The notes beneath the pieces were generated by a model. That model had not been told where the DNA came from and did no database searches. It worked only from the letters and a program-made list of their open reading frames with translations. A stretch of DNA of 64,000 bases from Ignavibacteria bacterium (GTDB taxonomy: Bacteria; Bacteroidota; Ignavibacteria; Kapaibacteriales; Kapaibacteriaceae): contig JACPPD010000003.1 in assembly GCA_016191145.1 (NCBI GenBank), forward strand, positions 62,001 to 126,000, written 5' to 3'. This document shows, piece by piece, positions 8,167 to 17,438 of the stretch; positions within the stretch are counted from its first letter, which is position 1, and each line of letters starts with the position of its first letter. A program made the position numbers and the translations under genes.

Positions 8167-8807
8167 CCAAGAAATTTATTCGCTTCCAATCGAATTTCAG
8201 CGGCAAGCTTATGCAGATGCTTGTTCGACGATTCGTCGGCAATCGGAAGGTACCGTTCCAGAGTATTGCGAAGGTAGACAAGAGGATTGCGTTTTAGGTT
8301 GAAAGCAAGGCAACGAATGTTGTCGAGTCTGCCGGCGAGCTTGATGATCATGCAATCCTCGCTTGCTGATCGAAGCGATTGAACATGCTCGAGGTCGACG
8401 GCATCGGGATCATTTTTTGCACGCTGCAAATCTTTCGTAAGGCTCTCCACAAGGTAGGCAACATATCCACCAAAATTGTATTCAAGCACACCACGTGTTA
8501 TTGCGTCTGAATCTTCGAGAACATCATGAAGAAGCGAAGAGATGAGAACATCTACATCGTAAATGTTGAGTTCATCAATCAGGATTCTGGCTACGCGGGC
8601 ACTGTGGTAGAAATACGGAGTACCATCGTTGCGCATCTGGTGTTCGTGTACTGCTCGTGCCATTTCGTATGCATCGAGAACCTTAGAAACGCCGACAATA
8701 TCGCCACGGGCTGTCAGCCTTGCCTCAAGCTCTTCATAGCTTAAAGTGGATTGATTGTACGAAGGACCGTCGGAGTTATACATGCGTTCGATCTTACCAG
8801 AGCGCAC
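8163..8807 (-). CDS. HD-domain phosphohydrolase, ppGpp-hydrolase-like (RelA/SpoT HD, MESH1 type)
   Basis: The 214-residue protein carries the HD domain typical of the hydrolase half of RelA/SpoT enzymes: HSARVARILID (about 63-73) and LLHDVLEDSD (about 91-100), followed by the helix GYVAYLVESLTK and later LAGRLDNIR. The HDxxED arrangement is that of (p)ppGpp 3'-pyrophosphohydrolases. There is no synthetase, TGS or ACT domain, so this would be a stand-alone small alarmone hydrolase. Substrate is inferred from family only. The first possible start is GTG 8807; ATG 8783 (MYNSDG) is an alternative leaving all motifs. It sits 17 nt after recN and overlaps the monophosphatase gene by 4 nt. Confidence 0.8.
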   Translation of the reverse strand: MRSGKIERMYNSDGPSYNQSTLSYEELEARLTARGDIVGVSKVLDAYEMARAVHEHQMRNDGTPYFYHSARVARILIDELNIYDVDVLISSLLHDVLEDSDAITRGVLEYNFGGYVAYLVESLTKDLQRAKNDPDAVDLEHVQSLRSASEDCMIIKLAGRLDNIRCLAFNLKRNPLVYLRNTLERYLPIADESSNKHLHKLAAEIRLEANKFLG

Positions 8808-8824
8808 AATTTACAACGGCTGCG

Positions 8825-10498
8825 TTACGAACGCTTACTCTTCTTTAATGTTCCCAACAAAGAACGCGCTCCCTCTAAAGCTTCGCTGGTAACAGAGGCG
8901 CCGCTGATCATTCTTGCGATCTCCAGAACAGCCTCTTCTCCCACTACCTCCTCTGCGTTCACGGTTGTCGAATTCTTGTCTTCAACCTTTTGAACACGAA
9001 TCATTGTGTCTGCCAACGATGCAATCTGAGGCAAGTGTGAAATGCAAATAATTTGATGGCGTGAGCATAGGTCCTTCATCACGTCGCCAACGGCTCGGGC
9101 TATCCGCCCACTGATGCCTATGTCGATTTCATCAAACACCATGGTTCCGACCGAACCCTTCGATGCCTGCACCTTTTTGATAGCAAGCATTACTCTCGAC
9201 AATTCACCCCCCGATGCAATGCGTGCTAGTGGTAGGGGGCTTTCACCCGTGTTAGCCGTCAGCAGAAATTCAACGCCGTCTCCTCCTGAAGCGCTGAGTT
9301 CGGTTGGGTTGAATCTGACTTCAAACTGTGCCGATGGCATTCCCATTTGCTGTAAGGACTCTGTGATGGACTTACACATTTGCTTAGCCGAAGCCTTGCG
9401 GCGCTCAGAGAGTGTGTTGGACGTTTGCCGTGCTTCTGTCTGCGCTTCACCAACGCTGCGCTCCGCTTCCAGAATTGCACTATCGAGGTCTTCGAGGATT
9501 GCAAGTTGCCGCCGCGAAGACGTCAGCGTTTCGATAGCAACATCCAACGATCCATATTTACGAACGAGCCGTTGTAGCTGGCTCTGACGCTGCCTGAGAA
9601 ACTCCAGACGTTCCGGAGAAAAATCTTCAGGGTCGGCCAATCTTGCAACGGCGCCTGCGGCTTCCTTGCAGGTTTCTGCAGCAGATTCCAATTCGTTTAC
9701 GGCAGCAGACAGAGTGGCGTCGAACTGAATAAGTCCGAGTAATTTTTCTTTTGCCTGCTGAATCAAATCAAACGCGCTTGGTTCGTCGGAATACAACATG
9801 CCCTGTACAGTCGAAGCAGATGTGATAATTGTCTCGGAAGATTCTGCACGCCGCAATTCTTCGACAATCCGACCGAGCTCATCCGGTTCTGCAGCCGCAG
9901 TCCCGATGTCGTTGACGACGAACTCCAGACGAGAACGCACTTCGTCGATACTTGCAGCTTGATCGTTAAGATTCTTTAGTAATTTCCGAACATCCAGCAC
10001 ACGATTCCATTGTTGGCGCATTTCTGCGCACAATTCCTCATCGGCAGATACCGAATCAAGGATTGCAAGATGATTCTTGGCGTTCAATAAGCCATGCGTG
10101 TCGTGCTGTCCGTGAAAATCAATCAGCATTTCCGACAGCTCCTGTACAACCGACGCCGGTACGGGTGAGTCGTTGACGAAGCACCTCGATGTGCCAGAGG
10201 CCAGCATTTCTCTGCGCAGTACTAAATCGTCGTTATCCCATTGCAGTTCGTGCGATGAAAGGAAGTTTATTACACCCTGATGTGAACCCACGTTAAAAAT
10301 GGCTTCAACGATAGATTTCTTTGCGCCAGATCTCATGCTGGACGCTGAAGTACGCTCGCCAAGCGCGATCGTCAAGGCATCAATAATTATAGATTTTCCG
10401 GCTCCGGTTTCGCCAACCAGCACCGTCATGCCCGATCTAAAATCGAGCTCGATATCATCGACCAGTGCAAACGACTGAATTGAGAGGCGTGTAAGCAA
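8825..10498 (-). CDS. recN: DNA repair protein RecN
   Basis: SMC-like ATPase that acts early in double-strand-break repair, bringing DNA ends and RecA together. In 557 residues: Walker A GETGAGKSII (about 30-39), a central coiled-coil region (about 150-370), the ABC signature IASGGELSRVMLAIK (about 425-440) and Walker B MVFDEIDIGISG (about 453-464) followed by HLPQIAS. Length is normal. Start is TTG 10498 (MLTRLSIQSFALVDD), matching where homologues begin; no ATG is available close by. It follows the 54-residue membrane protein by 27 nt and is followed by the HD-domain gene, within the long minus-strand housekeeping operon. Confidence 0.95.
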   Translation of the reverse strand: MLTRLSIQSFALVDDIELDFRSGMTVLVGETGAGKSIIIDALTIALGERTSASSMRSGAKKSIVEAIFNVGSHQGVINFLSSHELQWDNDDLVLRREMLASGTSRCFVNDSPVPASVVQELSEMLIDFHGQHDTHGLLNAKNHLAILDSVSADEELCAEMRQQWNRVLDVRKLLKNLNDQAASIDEVRSRLEFVVNDIGTAAAEPDELGRIVEELRRAESSETIITSASTVQGMLYSDEPSAFDLIQQAKEKLLGLIQFDATLSAAVNELESAAETCKEAAGAVARLADPEDFSPERLEFLRQRQSQLQRLVRKYGSLDVAIETLTSSRRQLAILEDLDSAILEAERSVGEAQTEARQTSNTLSERRKASAKQMCKSITESLQQMGMPSAQFEVRFNPTELSASGGDGVEFLLTANTGESPLPLARIASGGELSRVMLAIKKVQASKGSVGTMVFDEIDIGISGRIARAVGDVMKDLCSRHQIICISHLPQIASLADTMIRVQKVEDKNSTTVNAEEVVGEEAVLEIARMISGASVTSEALEGARSLLGTLKKSKRS

Positions 10499-10525
10499 TG
10501 GTAATAAATGTTAGTGAATTCAGGA

Positions 10526-10690
10526 TCAGATCCGCGTGATTCGTGCCTGGAAGAGCTTGATGGCTCCGAAGGCAACTACACCTGCTATCAGGATGGAAAC
10601 GAGGGGGTGTGTTTCCTGAGCGACGACAATCAAGGCAATCGTTACGAAAAACGTTGCAACTGATAGAAGGAAGATCCAAACTGCGGCCAT
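10526..10690 (-). CDS. Small two-helix membrane protein, 54 residues, unrecognised
   Basis: Between hflX and recN the minus strand encodes 54 residues beginning MAAVWIFLLSV at ATG 10690 and ending TGA at 10526-10528. Residues about 4-24 and 29-47 are two hydrophobic helices separated by QETHPLV; the C-terminus FQARITRI is basic, so by the positive-inside rule both ends would be cytoplasmic. The start lies only two bases past the hflX stop (TGATCATG), which argues for translational coupling, and recN follows 27 nt later. I recognise no family. The support for it being a gene is the perfect fit into the gap, the coupled start and the clean amphipathic pattern; comparison with relatives would decide. 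Confidence 0.65.
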   Translation of the reverse strand: MAAVWIFLLSVATFFVTIALIVVAQETHPLVSILIAGVVAFGAIKLFQARITRI

Positions 10691-10692
10691 GA

Positions 10693-12000
10693 TCAATGAA
10701 CGTTGGTAGACGTGTTATTCTGAATGTAAGGGGCGTATGTGTTGCTGAATAACAGCAATTTATCGGAAGGTACCTTTACTATCAAGGTTACGCTTTCATC
10801 TCCGTCCAGCCGTTCAAGGACTTCCAGTTCATCGTACACCGTGGAGACGTCTTTCATCCTATCGTATGGGATGCGCAGGGTACGTTGCACAGAGAGCGAC
10901 TCGAGAACAGCCTGCATATCGGCTAGCAACCTGCCAAGGTTGATAGATCGGGTAGCAGAGATGAATACACATCCGGGATACTCCATGCCTATGTCGTCGA
11001 GCAGATGCCTGTCCTCAACAGCATCTATTTTGTTAAACACAAGAATCACCGGAGTGTCGTGCACTCCCAGTGATGCAATCATTTCCTCAACAATTGCCAC
11101 ATGATCCTTCACATGCCGATGCGATACATCGGCAACGTGGATGAGAACGTCGGCCTCCAATGTTTCGGACAGCGTAGAGCGGAACGATGCAACAAGCTGT
11201 GGGGGAAGTTTGCGGATAAAGCCAACGGTGTCAGACAGTAACACATGCTTGCCATTTGGCAAATCAATGGCGCGTACGGTAGTGTCGAGCGTTGCAAACA
11301 ATCTGTCTTCGATATGAATCTCAGCCTTCGTCAGCGCATGCATCAGCGATGACTTCCCAGCATTCGTATAGCCAATCAAAGCAAATCGTGGAATGCTTTC
11401 CCGACCCTTTCTCTGTACGGCTCGGTTGACTTCAATGTCGTCGAGCTTTTCCCTAAGGCGTTGAATTCTGTTTCGCAAAATCCGACGGTCTGTTTCAATC
11501 TGTGTTTCCCCCGGGCCCTTGGTGCCGATGCCGCCAAATTGTTTGGAAAGGTGCGTCCACATTCGCGTAAGCCTTGGAAGCATGTACTCCATCTGTGCCA
11601 ATTCCACCTGAGTACGCGCTTCGATGGTACGTGCGCGAGACGCGAAGATGTCGAGAATAACACCGCTGCGGTCAAGCACCTTAACCTTCAGTTCTTCTTC
11701 GAGGTTTCGTGTTTGCGTTGGCGAAAGGTCGTCATCAAAGACAACCATCTGCACATCGTGTTCTTCAACCAGCGCCTTCACTTCCTCAACCTTTCCCTTT
11801 CCGATTGCACTGGCAACATCAGGTTTATCTCGTTCTTGGTACAGGCTCGCAACAACGTCGGCTCCGGCTGTGTCAAGCAGCAGCCCCAGTTCATCCATGT
11901 GCTCGCGGACAACTTCGGGGTCTGTACCCTTACGTACTACTGCAATTGTAATGGCACGCTCACGTGCCTCCAATCCCACATCAAACATCGTTGTATTCAC
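10693..12000 (-). CDS. hflX: GTPase HflX (ribosome-splitting factor)
   Basis: HflX is an Obg-like GTPase that dissociates stalled or hibernating 70S ribosomes. In 435 residues: the N-terminal HflX domain with GKVEEVKALV, then FGGIGTKGPGETQIETDRR (split here: the GTKGPGETQ core is at about 164-172), a coiled linker, G1 GYTNAGKSSL (about 211-220), G3 DTVGFI (about 258-263) and G4 NKID (about 325-328), and a short C-terminal domain. First start GTG 12000 gives MNTTM; ATG 11988 four codons later is an alternative. It diverges from the LptA-like gene with a 67-nt gap that must hold both promoters, and heads the minus-strand operon running down to 5467. Confidence 0.95.
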   Translation of the reverse strand: MNTTMFDVGLEARERAITIAVVRKGTDPEVVREHMDELGLLLDTAGADVVASLYQERDKPDVASAIGKGKVEEVKALVEEHDVQMVVFDDDLSPTQTRNLEEELKVKVLDRSGVILDIFASRARTIEARTQVELAQMEYMLPRLTRMWTHLSKQFGGIGTKGPGETQIETDRRILRNRIQRLREKLDDIEVNRAVQRKGRESIPRFALIGYTNAGKSSLMHALTKAEIHIEDRLFATLDTTVRAIDLPNGKHVLLSDTVGFIRKLPPQLVASFRSTLSETLEADVLIHVADVSHRHVKDHVAIVEEMIASLGVHDTPVILVFNKIDAVEDRHLLDDIGMEYPGCVFISATRSINLGRLLADMQAVLESLSVQRTLRIPYDRMKDVSTVYDELEVLERLDGDESVTLIVKVPSDKLLLFSNTYAPYIQNNTSTNVH

Positions 12001-12067
12001 AATTCATTCCATTCCAAACATACTACTAGCCCTCACTACGGCATGGTCCAATGTAGATTTGATCAGC

Positions 12068-13384
12068 ATGAAGGTGATAATTACTGCACTACTGCTGATG
12101 AGTTCATTTACTCTGACAGCCACCGGTCAGGAACCCGGCCCACAGCCACCCATTGTATTGGAGTGGGCAGACAGCCTAAAGGGCGCAGGTCAGACAGACG
12201 ATGGAGTACGGGAATTCATCGGCAACGTAAAATTCAGGCAGGGGAATGTGACGGTTACGTGCGACCGTGCTGTTCAGGACATTGCAGTGAACCGGGCTCG
12301 TTTGTACGGTCACGTTGTTATTAAGCAGGGGACGATGAAAATGCAAGCCCCGTATGTGTCGTACGACGGTAATAGCTCTGTGGCAAGAGCCGACAGCGGA
12401 GTGATAGTTGTTGATGAAGGCAAAACCGTAACTGCAAAGCACGGAACCTATTCCACGAGATTGCATACGGCAAATTTCGTCGACAGTGTTGTGGCTGTCG
12501 ACGATACTTCTACAATCTGGTCCGACAGAGCTACCTACAACAAAGACACAAGAATCAGTTCTGCCGCAGGACGTGTTGTTGTGCGGGACACCGTAGAGAT
12601 TGCCTGGATGCGGGCCGATTCATTGTTCAACGATCCGGCTTCGGATATCATAAAAATTTTGGGCAATGCCGCAGTATGGCAGTGCCGAGAAGACACGCTT
12701 TTCATCGTTGCCGATAGTATAATAATTTATAAAGCCCCTTCCGAGATGTATATAGCCAGGGGGAATGTGGAGCTCGTAAATGGCAACATTGCAGCTCGTG
12801 CCGATTCAATTGATTTCACCGATTCGAGCGGAAGGTTCAACCTTGTGCGAGATCCTACACTATGGGCAGACTCCATGCAGTTGGTAGCAGACACAATAAA
12901 TGTTATGGCTCCCAAGCGTAAACTCGAAAGTATCACTGGCAGTCAGCACAGTATTATGGTGAGCCGTTCGGACACAGTTCGAACCGATCGGTACGATCAG
13001 ATTAGCGGCGATACAATAATTTTAAACATATCCGAGGACACCGTGCGGAACCTGATAGCATTTGGCGATGCTAAGAGTATTACCTGGCGAATCGAGGATG
13101 ATGAGCCCCAGGGGATGGCACAGTTTGCTTCCGACTCAATCAAGGCATTCTTCCTTGAAGGAACACCCAAAGATATTTATTGGTTAGGGGGCGTCCAGGG
13201 TCAGCATCATCCTGAAAAAATTGCCTCCAGACGAGTTGCAGAATACCTTCTGCCGGGATTTGTCTGGAGAACAGACCGTCCAGCAATGAGAGCCATACCT
13301 TTACCATTCACGCCAGCGCCCTTCCGAACTCAACCTCAGCGACGACCTCCAAGTCCGGAACAATTACCAGGAAAAATGAAGTAA
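12068..13384 (+). CDS. LptA/OstA-like periplasmic protein
   Basis: A 438-residue secreted protein with a signal peptide (MKVIITALLLMSSFTLTATGQ, cleavage near residue 21). The mature part from about 45 onward has repeated OstA-type strand patterns, e.g. FIGNVKFRQGNVTVTCDRAV, ARLYGHVVIKQG, and RGNVELVNGNIAARADSI (each a few residues of the beta-jellyroll turn). LptA/OstA proteins form the periplasmic bridge carrying lipopolysaccharide to the outer membrane; waaA elsewhere in this window fits that. It is more than twice the size of E. coli LptA, so it holds several repeats. The C-terminus is proline-rich. The open frame extends 148 codons upstream antisense to hflX, but ATG 12068 at the signal peptide is clearly the start. 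Confidence 0.78.
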   Translation: MKVIITALLLMSSFTLTATGQEPGPQPPIVLEWADSLKGAGQTDDGVREFIGNVKFRQGNVTVTCDRAVQDIAVNRARLYGHVVIKQGTMKMQAPYVSYDGNSSVARADSGVIVVDEGKTVTAKHGTYSTRLHTANFVDSVVAVDDTSTIWSDRATYNKDTRISSAAGRVVVRDTVEIAWMRADSLFNDPASDIIKILGNAAVWQCREDTLFIVADSIIIYKAPSEMYIARGNVELVNGNIAARADSIDFTDSSGRFNLVRDPTLWADSMQLVADTINVMAPKRKLESITGSQHSIMVSRSDTVRTDRYDQISGDTIILNISEDTVRNLIAFGDAKSITWRIEDDEPQGMAQFASDSIKAFFLEGTPKDIYWLGGVQGQHHPEKIASRRVAEYLLPGFVWRTDRPAMRAIPLPFTPAPFRTQPQRRPPSPEQLPGKMK

Positions 13385-13464
13385 CTTACAGGCTGTCGGT
13401 TAGTTTTAGTTGTCCTGTAAAACATGCTGCCAACGTAGCACCAATTCAACCGGAGGTGAGCGGC

Positions 13465-16400
13465 TTGACGTTGATACTTCGGATAACGTTATTGCTTGTC
13501 CTGGCGTCGGCGATGCTTCCGGCGCAGGTGGAACGCATTTTACCGCGTAAGGGGGCTTCGTCGCTAGAGGGGACTCAATTTGTAATCGGCTTCATGCAGA
13601 ACGAAGTACTCGGGTGGGGTGTCGATCCCAGACTGCAGATTTTCATTGCAACGCAGTACGATGCCAATGTCCGCATCGATTATCCGGTATTCGGTCCCGT
13701 GAATAAATTTATTCCTGCAAATACTATCTATGTTGAAGATGTGTATTACACATTTATGGTCACTCAGTCCGAAGTACCGGTAAGGCAGGCAATTTTTATT
13801 ACTTCGGATGCGCCAATCGTTGTATATGCGCTAAACACCATCCTTCATTCAACAGATACGTATTCGGCGATACCTATTAAACACCTTGGGACAGATTATT
13901 TCACAATAAATAAACCTAACGATCATTACAGACTGGACACGAATCAAAATCCTCTGGATACAGCGATCAGGAATTCTGAGTTCATGATTATGGCTGTAGA
14001 AGATTTCACCAATGTGTCGATAATACCATCGGTGCGGACATTTGCTGGCAATCCTGCCGACGTTCCGTTTACCGTAACCCTGAACAAGGGTGAAGTTTTT
14101 TTGGTAAAATCTGGCTGGACCACCATAAATGCGGGCGACCTTACGGGAAGCCGTGTTCAGAGTACAAAACCCATTGCATTACTCAGCGGGCACATGAGGG
14201 CAGGTGTGCCGACATACGACTTGAACTTTAAGGATCACCTGGTTGAAATGCTGTTTCCCATTAACAAATGGGGTAGTACCTATGCTACTACTCCCTTTGC
14301 ATTGGTAGACAGGCCAGAGTATGTGAGAGTGATTGCATCAAGTCCAAACACAACGGTACAGATCGTCACCAAGAGTGGTACTCAAACTTCGTTTTTTAAT
14401 GCAGCAGGTGATTGGAGGGAATACACCGTAACTGATGTTGCGCTGTGGCGAAGCGACAAACCCGTGTTAGTAGTACAGTTCATGCCGAGTTCCAATGGCG
14501 CAACAACCATGTTTGATCCCGCCATGGTGCTTGTTCCTCCGTTGGAAGTTTACGTCGAGGCTGCATTATTTCAGTTCCCAATCCTAGAGTCGACCGGATT
14601 GCCTGATCAAGAATTTTACTATTTCATCAATGTTGTTTGTGAACAAAAGGCCCTCTCGACGCTGCGAATTAACGATAGGCTTGTCTCCTCCATTGCACCG
14701 AGAATTCTTACACAGACGGTTCCCGGAACAACGCTTCGATGGGCGCAGGTTCAGCTCTCACCGGGAGTGTTCTCGATGTCTGCCGATTCCGGTTTGTTCA
14801 GCGGAGTGATGTATAGCACGTCCGGCGCCGATTCCTATGCCAATCTGTTTGGAGTGCGGTTCGATTCCATTCCAAGAGACGATGAGTCTCCGCCGGTTTA
14901 TGGTCTCAACGTTGTTTGTGGAAACATCACGGGGTATGTTGCCGACGTTTCGTCCGATACTGCTTTATTAAATGAAGTTACTGTACAAACTAATAGGACT
15001 TTCAATTACTGGTGGGTTATCTCGGAGCCGACCAATGCAGAGGGTTCAGTTGATGTTGTTGCAGACGTGCGCGACAGGTGGGCTGATGCCCGGATTGTTT
15101 TCCATGCATACGATTACAAGGGCAATGGAAAGGAGTGGCTGTATTATTACGATGCCCCGTTTGTGGAAGCGCCGCCTATTGTCACGATAAATGCAGAGGG
15201 CAACAATCTGGTCTGCAATAATGTTCCAATTGTCAATAAAGATTCAACTCCCGTAACCATTCGTTCGATTGCCGTGAACGGCGACGCCCGCATCACGATA
15301 CCCGGACAGCCGATTACCAACATTGTGATTGCGCCCGGCGACACATTACTCGTTTCTGTGTGTTATCAGCCCACATCAGACACAACGCAAGCACGGTCGG
15401 AATTGCTTATCACCTATCCATGCGACCTGCTTGCCAAAGTTCCCGTGAGGTCTACGTCGTTGGCATCGCTAACGACAATCGATCATGATTTCGGAAATGT
15501 GCGCTTGGGAGATACATCCTGTGCATCGATTCCAATCATCAACAATGGCTCTAAGACCGTTCGCGTTGATTCCCTTATTCAAGGTGTTGGAAGTCCATCT
15601 TATCAGGTAATTGGCTATAGCCCACGTGTGCCCGACACGCTTGCTCCTGGCGATTCTGTGTCGGTGAATATTTGTTTTACTCCGGACACTCTTGGTGATG
15701 CATCCCGTACTGACACAGTTGATTCCGACATCGGTGCGTTTGTAACGACGAGCTTAAAGGGGCGTGGAGTGCGGCCGCGCATAGGCGACGTAATCATTGA
15801 CTTCGGGAGACGCCGCGTCGGCACTGCCGCCGATACCGTTGTAAAAATCTTTAACAATGGCGAAGCCGGCGCCTACGTGCAAAGCGGTCCTCCGGTGCTA
15901 AACGACACGTCGTTCACCTTTGCGCAACCGGGCCTTCCCGCTACCATTGCTGCACTTAACTATACCCTGTTGAGAGTTCAATTCAGTCCTGACCGAAGAG
16001 GAGTTATATCGGACACAGTTCCGATGATTGTTGACTGGCGATTTCACGAGCCTGTGCGAATTATCGTTACCGGAGTTGGTGTGCTGCCCGATATAATTAC
16101 CCATGATGTCGACTTTGGTGTTGTTGGAATCGGATTTTATAAGGATACAACTGCATTGCTCGTTGAATCTGCGGGGAACGAGCCGTTAATTGTTTACTCA
16201 GTCACAGCTCTCGGTCCGGATTCATCTGCGTTCAGCGTCCCACAAAATGTCATCGCAATGTCTGTTGTTGACGTGGCAACAGCCATAACAGACAGTATTC
16301 GGTTCACACCTGCAATAGATGGTTTGCATACAAGCCTGTACGAGATTAAAAGCAATGCAGCGCCTGGAAACACTCAGGCAACATCTCAGTTTCGTTTGAT

Positions 16401-17430
16401 GGGGATTGGCACTCCTGATTTTTATCCTAGGCTGAGAGGATCGGTGATAGCTCCATCAAGTATTATGGCATGTGTAGATACGCCGATTGAAATTGTGATA
16501 GAAAACACGGGTGAACTTAAAGGAACTGTTGATTCCATTGTTGTTACTATCGGGTTACAGAGGTTCGTTGTAGATACTACATTCCCATTTGCAATCAATT
16601 CACATAAATCTGTCTCCGTTGGCGCAACGATCATCGTCGACAGATCTTCGGTAACAGTGCTCCACGTGATGATTTACGGCTCGTCGTCGTTCATCGATAT
16701 TAGCCAGGATTTTTCAATTCTATATGAAACTCCCTTTGTAACCAGCACTCCCGTCATTAACGCAACGCCCGGAAACGAAGCATCTGTAGACGTCAACGTA
16801 TCTGCGTCCATACCAAAGCAGATTCGCGAGACATTCGTGATGCGCGCGACTGTGCCCAGGGAGAAATGGGCTATCGGGTCAGATGTTATCCAGGCTACCG
16901 TCACCGATGCTCTTGCAACAGCCGAGCAAGTGAATCTGATTCCAACGGCGGTAAATAATGGGATGATCTATACTCTGGCTCGCGAAGTGCAAGCCCCCTA
17001 CCAAATTCAGTTCACCATGAAGGGGAGGGTGTTATGGGCCGACGCAGTAGACACGCCAATAGACTTTACGGTACTTGAAACCTCGTGTGCAGACTCGGGT
17101 GCATCGGTGTCTATTCTCAGTTTTGCAGTATGTGCCGGTTCGCTGCGGATGGTGCGCCTGGATGCGAACCCACAGGTGTTGGCTAGTTTGCGTTATCATC
17201 CAGTCGGCGAGACCCTGCCAATGCGGTTTGAATCGACAATGAATACGTACGTATCAGTCGATCTAATTACGCTTTCAGGCGAAAGAATTTCGTTGGTAGA
17301 TAATTATCCGTTGGAAAAGGGAAATACCGATGTTAATTTTTCGGTTTCTGATTGGACATCGGGGATATACAGCCTTCGTGTAAAACACAGTGCCGGTGAA
17401 GCGATAATTCCTTTTGTGCTTGTTAAATAG
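13465..17430 (+). CDS. Giant secreted surface protein: IgGFc-binding-like N-terminus, choice-of-anchor-D repeats, T9SS sorting domain
   Basis: About 1,321 residues. A signal peptide (LILRITLLLVLASAMLPAQ) is followed by a region (about 35-485) resembling the IgGFc-binding/adhesion-type N-terminal domain (FVIGFMQN, ITSDAPIVVYALN, KHLGTDYF, SDKPVLVVQFMPS). Residues about 560-1010 contain ASPM-SPD2-Hydin-like repeats marked by DFGNVRLGDTS, IDFGRRRVGTAAD and VDFGVVGIGFYKD, each with a following FTPD/FSPD element. The last ~80 residues (ending IYSLRVKHSAGEAIIPFVLVK, split here after 20) look like a T9SS type A sorting domain. The upstream GTG 13456 is too close to the GGAGG; TTG 13465 has GGAGG at 13452-13456, a better spacing. 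An outer-membrane barrel gene follows 8 nt downstream. Role: probably surface adhesion or structure, inferred. Confidence 0.8.
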   Translation: MTLILRITLLLVLASAMLPAQVERILPRKGASSLEGTQFVIGFMQNEVLGWGVDPRLQIFIATQYDANVRIDYPVFGPVNKFIPANTIYVEDVYYTFMVTQSEVPVRQAIFITSDAPIVVYALNTILHSTDTYSAIPIKHLGTDYFTINKPNDHYRLDTNQNPLDTAIRNSEFMIMAVEDFTNVSIIPSVRTFAGNPADVPFTVTLNKGEVFLVKSGWTTINAGDLTGSRVQSTKPIALLSGHMRAGVPTYDLNFKDHLVEMLFPINKWGSTYATTPFALVDRPEYVRVIASSPNTTVQIVTKSGTQTSFFNAAGDWREYTVTDVALWRSDKPVLVVQFMPSSNGATTMFDPAMVLVPPLEVYVEAALFQFPILESTGLPDQEFYYFINVVCEQKALSTLRINDRLVSSIAPRILTQTVPGTTLRWAQVQLSPGVFSMSADSGLFSGVMYSTSGADSYANLFGVRFDSIPRDDESPPVYGLNVVCGNITGYVADVSSDTALLNEVTVQTNRTFNYWWVISEPTNAEGSVDVVADVRDRWADARIVFHAYDYKGNGKEWLYYYDAPFVEAPPIVTINAEGNNLVCNNVPIVNKDSTPVTIRSIAVNGDARITIPGQPITNIVIAPGDTLLVSVCYQPTSDTTQARSELLITYPCDLLAKVPVRSTSLASLTTIDHDFGNVRLGDTSCASIPIINNGSKTVRVDSLIQGVGSPSYQVIGYSPRVPDTLAPGDSVSVNICFTPDTLGDASRTDTVDSDIGAFVTTSLKGRGVRPRIGDVIIDFGRRRVGTAADTVVKIFNNGEAGAYVQSGPPVLNDTSFTFAQPGLPATIAALNYTLLRVQFSPDRRGVISDTVPMIVDWRFHEPVRIIVTGVGVLPDIITHDVDFGVVGIGFYKDTTALLVESAGNEPLIVYSVTALGPDSSAFSVPQNVIAMSVVDVATAITDSIRFTPAIDGLHTSLYEIKSNAAPGNTQATSQFRLMGIGTPDFYPRLRGSVIAPSSIMACVDTPIEIVIENTGELKGTVDSIVVTIGLQRFVVDTTFPFAINSHKSVSVGATIIVDRSSVTVLHVMIYGSSSFIDISQDFSILYETPFVTSTPVINATPGNEASVDVNVSASIPKQIRETFVMRATVPREKWAIGSDVIQATVTDALATAEQVNLIPTAVNNGMIYTLAREVQAPYQIQFTMKGRVLWADAVDTPIDFTVLETSCADSGASVSILSFAVCAGSLRMVRLDANPQVLASLRYHPVGETLPMRFESTMNTYVSVDLITLSGERISLVDNYPLEKGNTDVNFSVSDWTSGIYSLRVKHSAGEAIIPFVLVK

Positions 17431-17438
17431 GGCAAACG

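Noticed and set aside
11624-12067. Long open stretch in frame upstream of the LptA-like gene
   Set aside because: It is antisense to hflX and encodes low-complexity S/T-rich sequence; the signal peptide starting at ATG 12068 marks the real start.
13386-13420. Inverted repeat TTACAGG ... CCTGTAA after the LptA-like gene
   Set aside because: Seven-bp arms with a 21-nt loop and no T-run, too weak to call a terminator.
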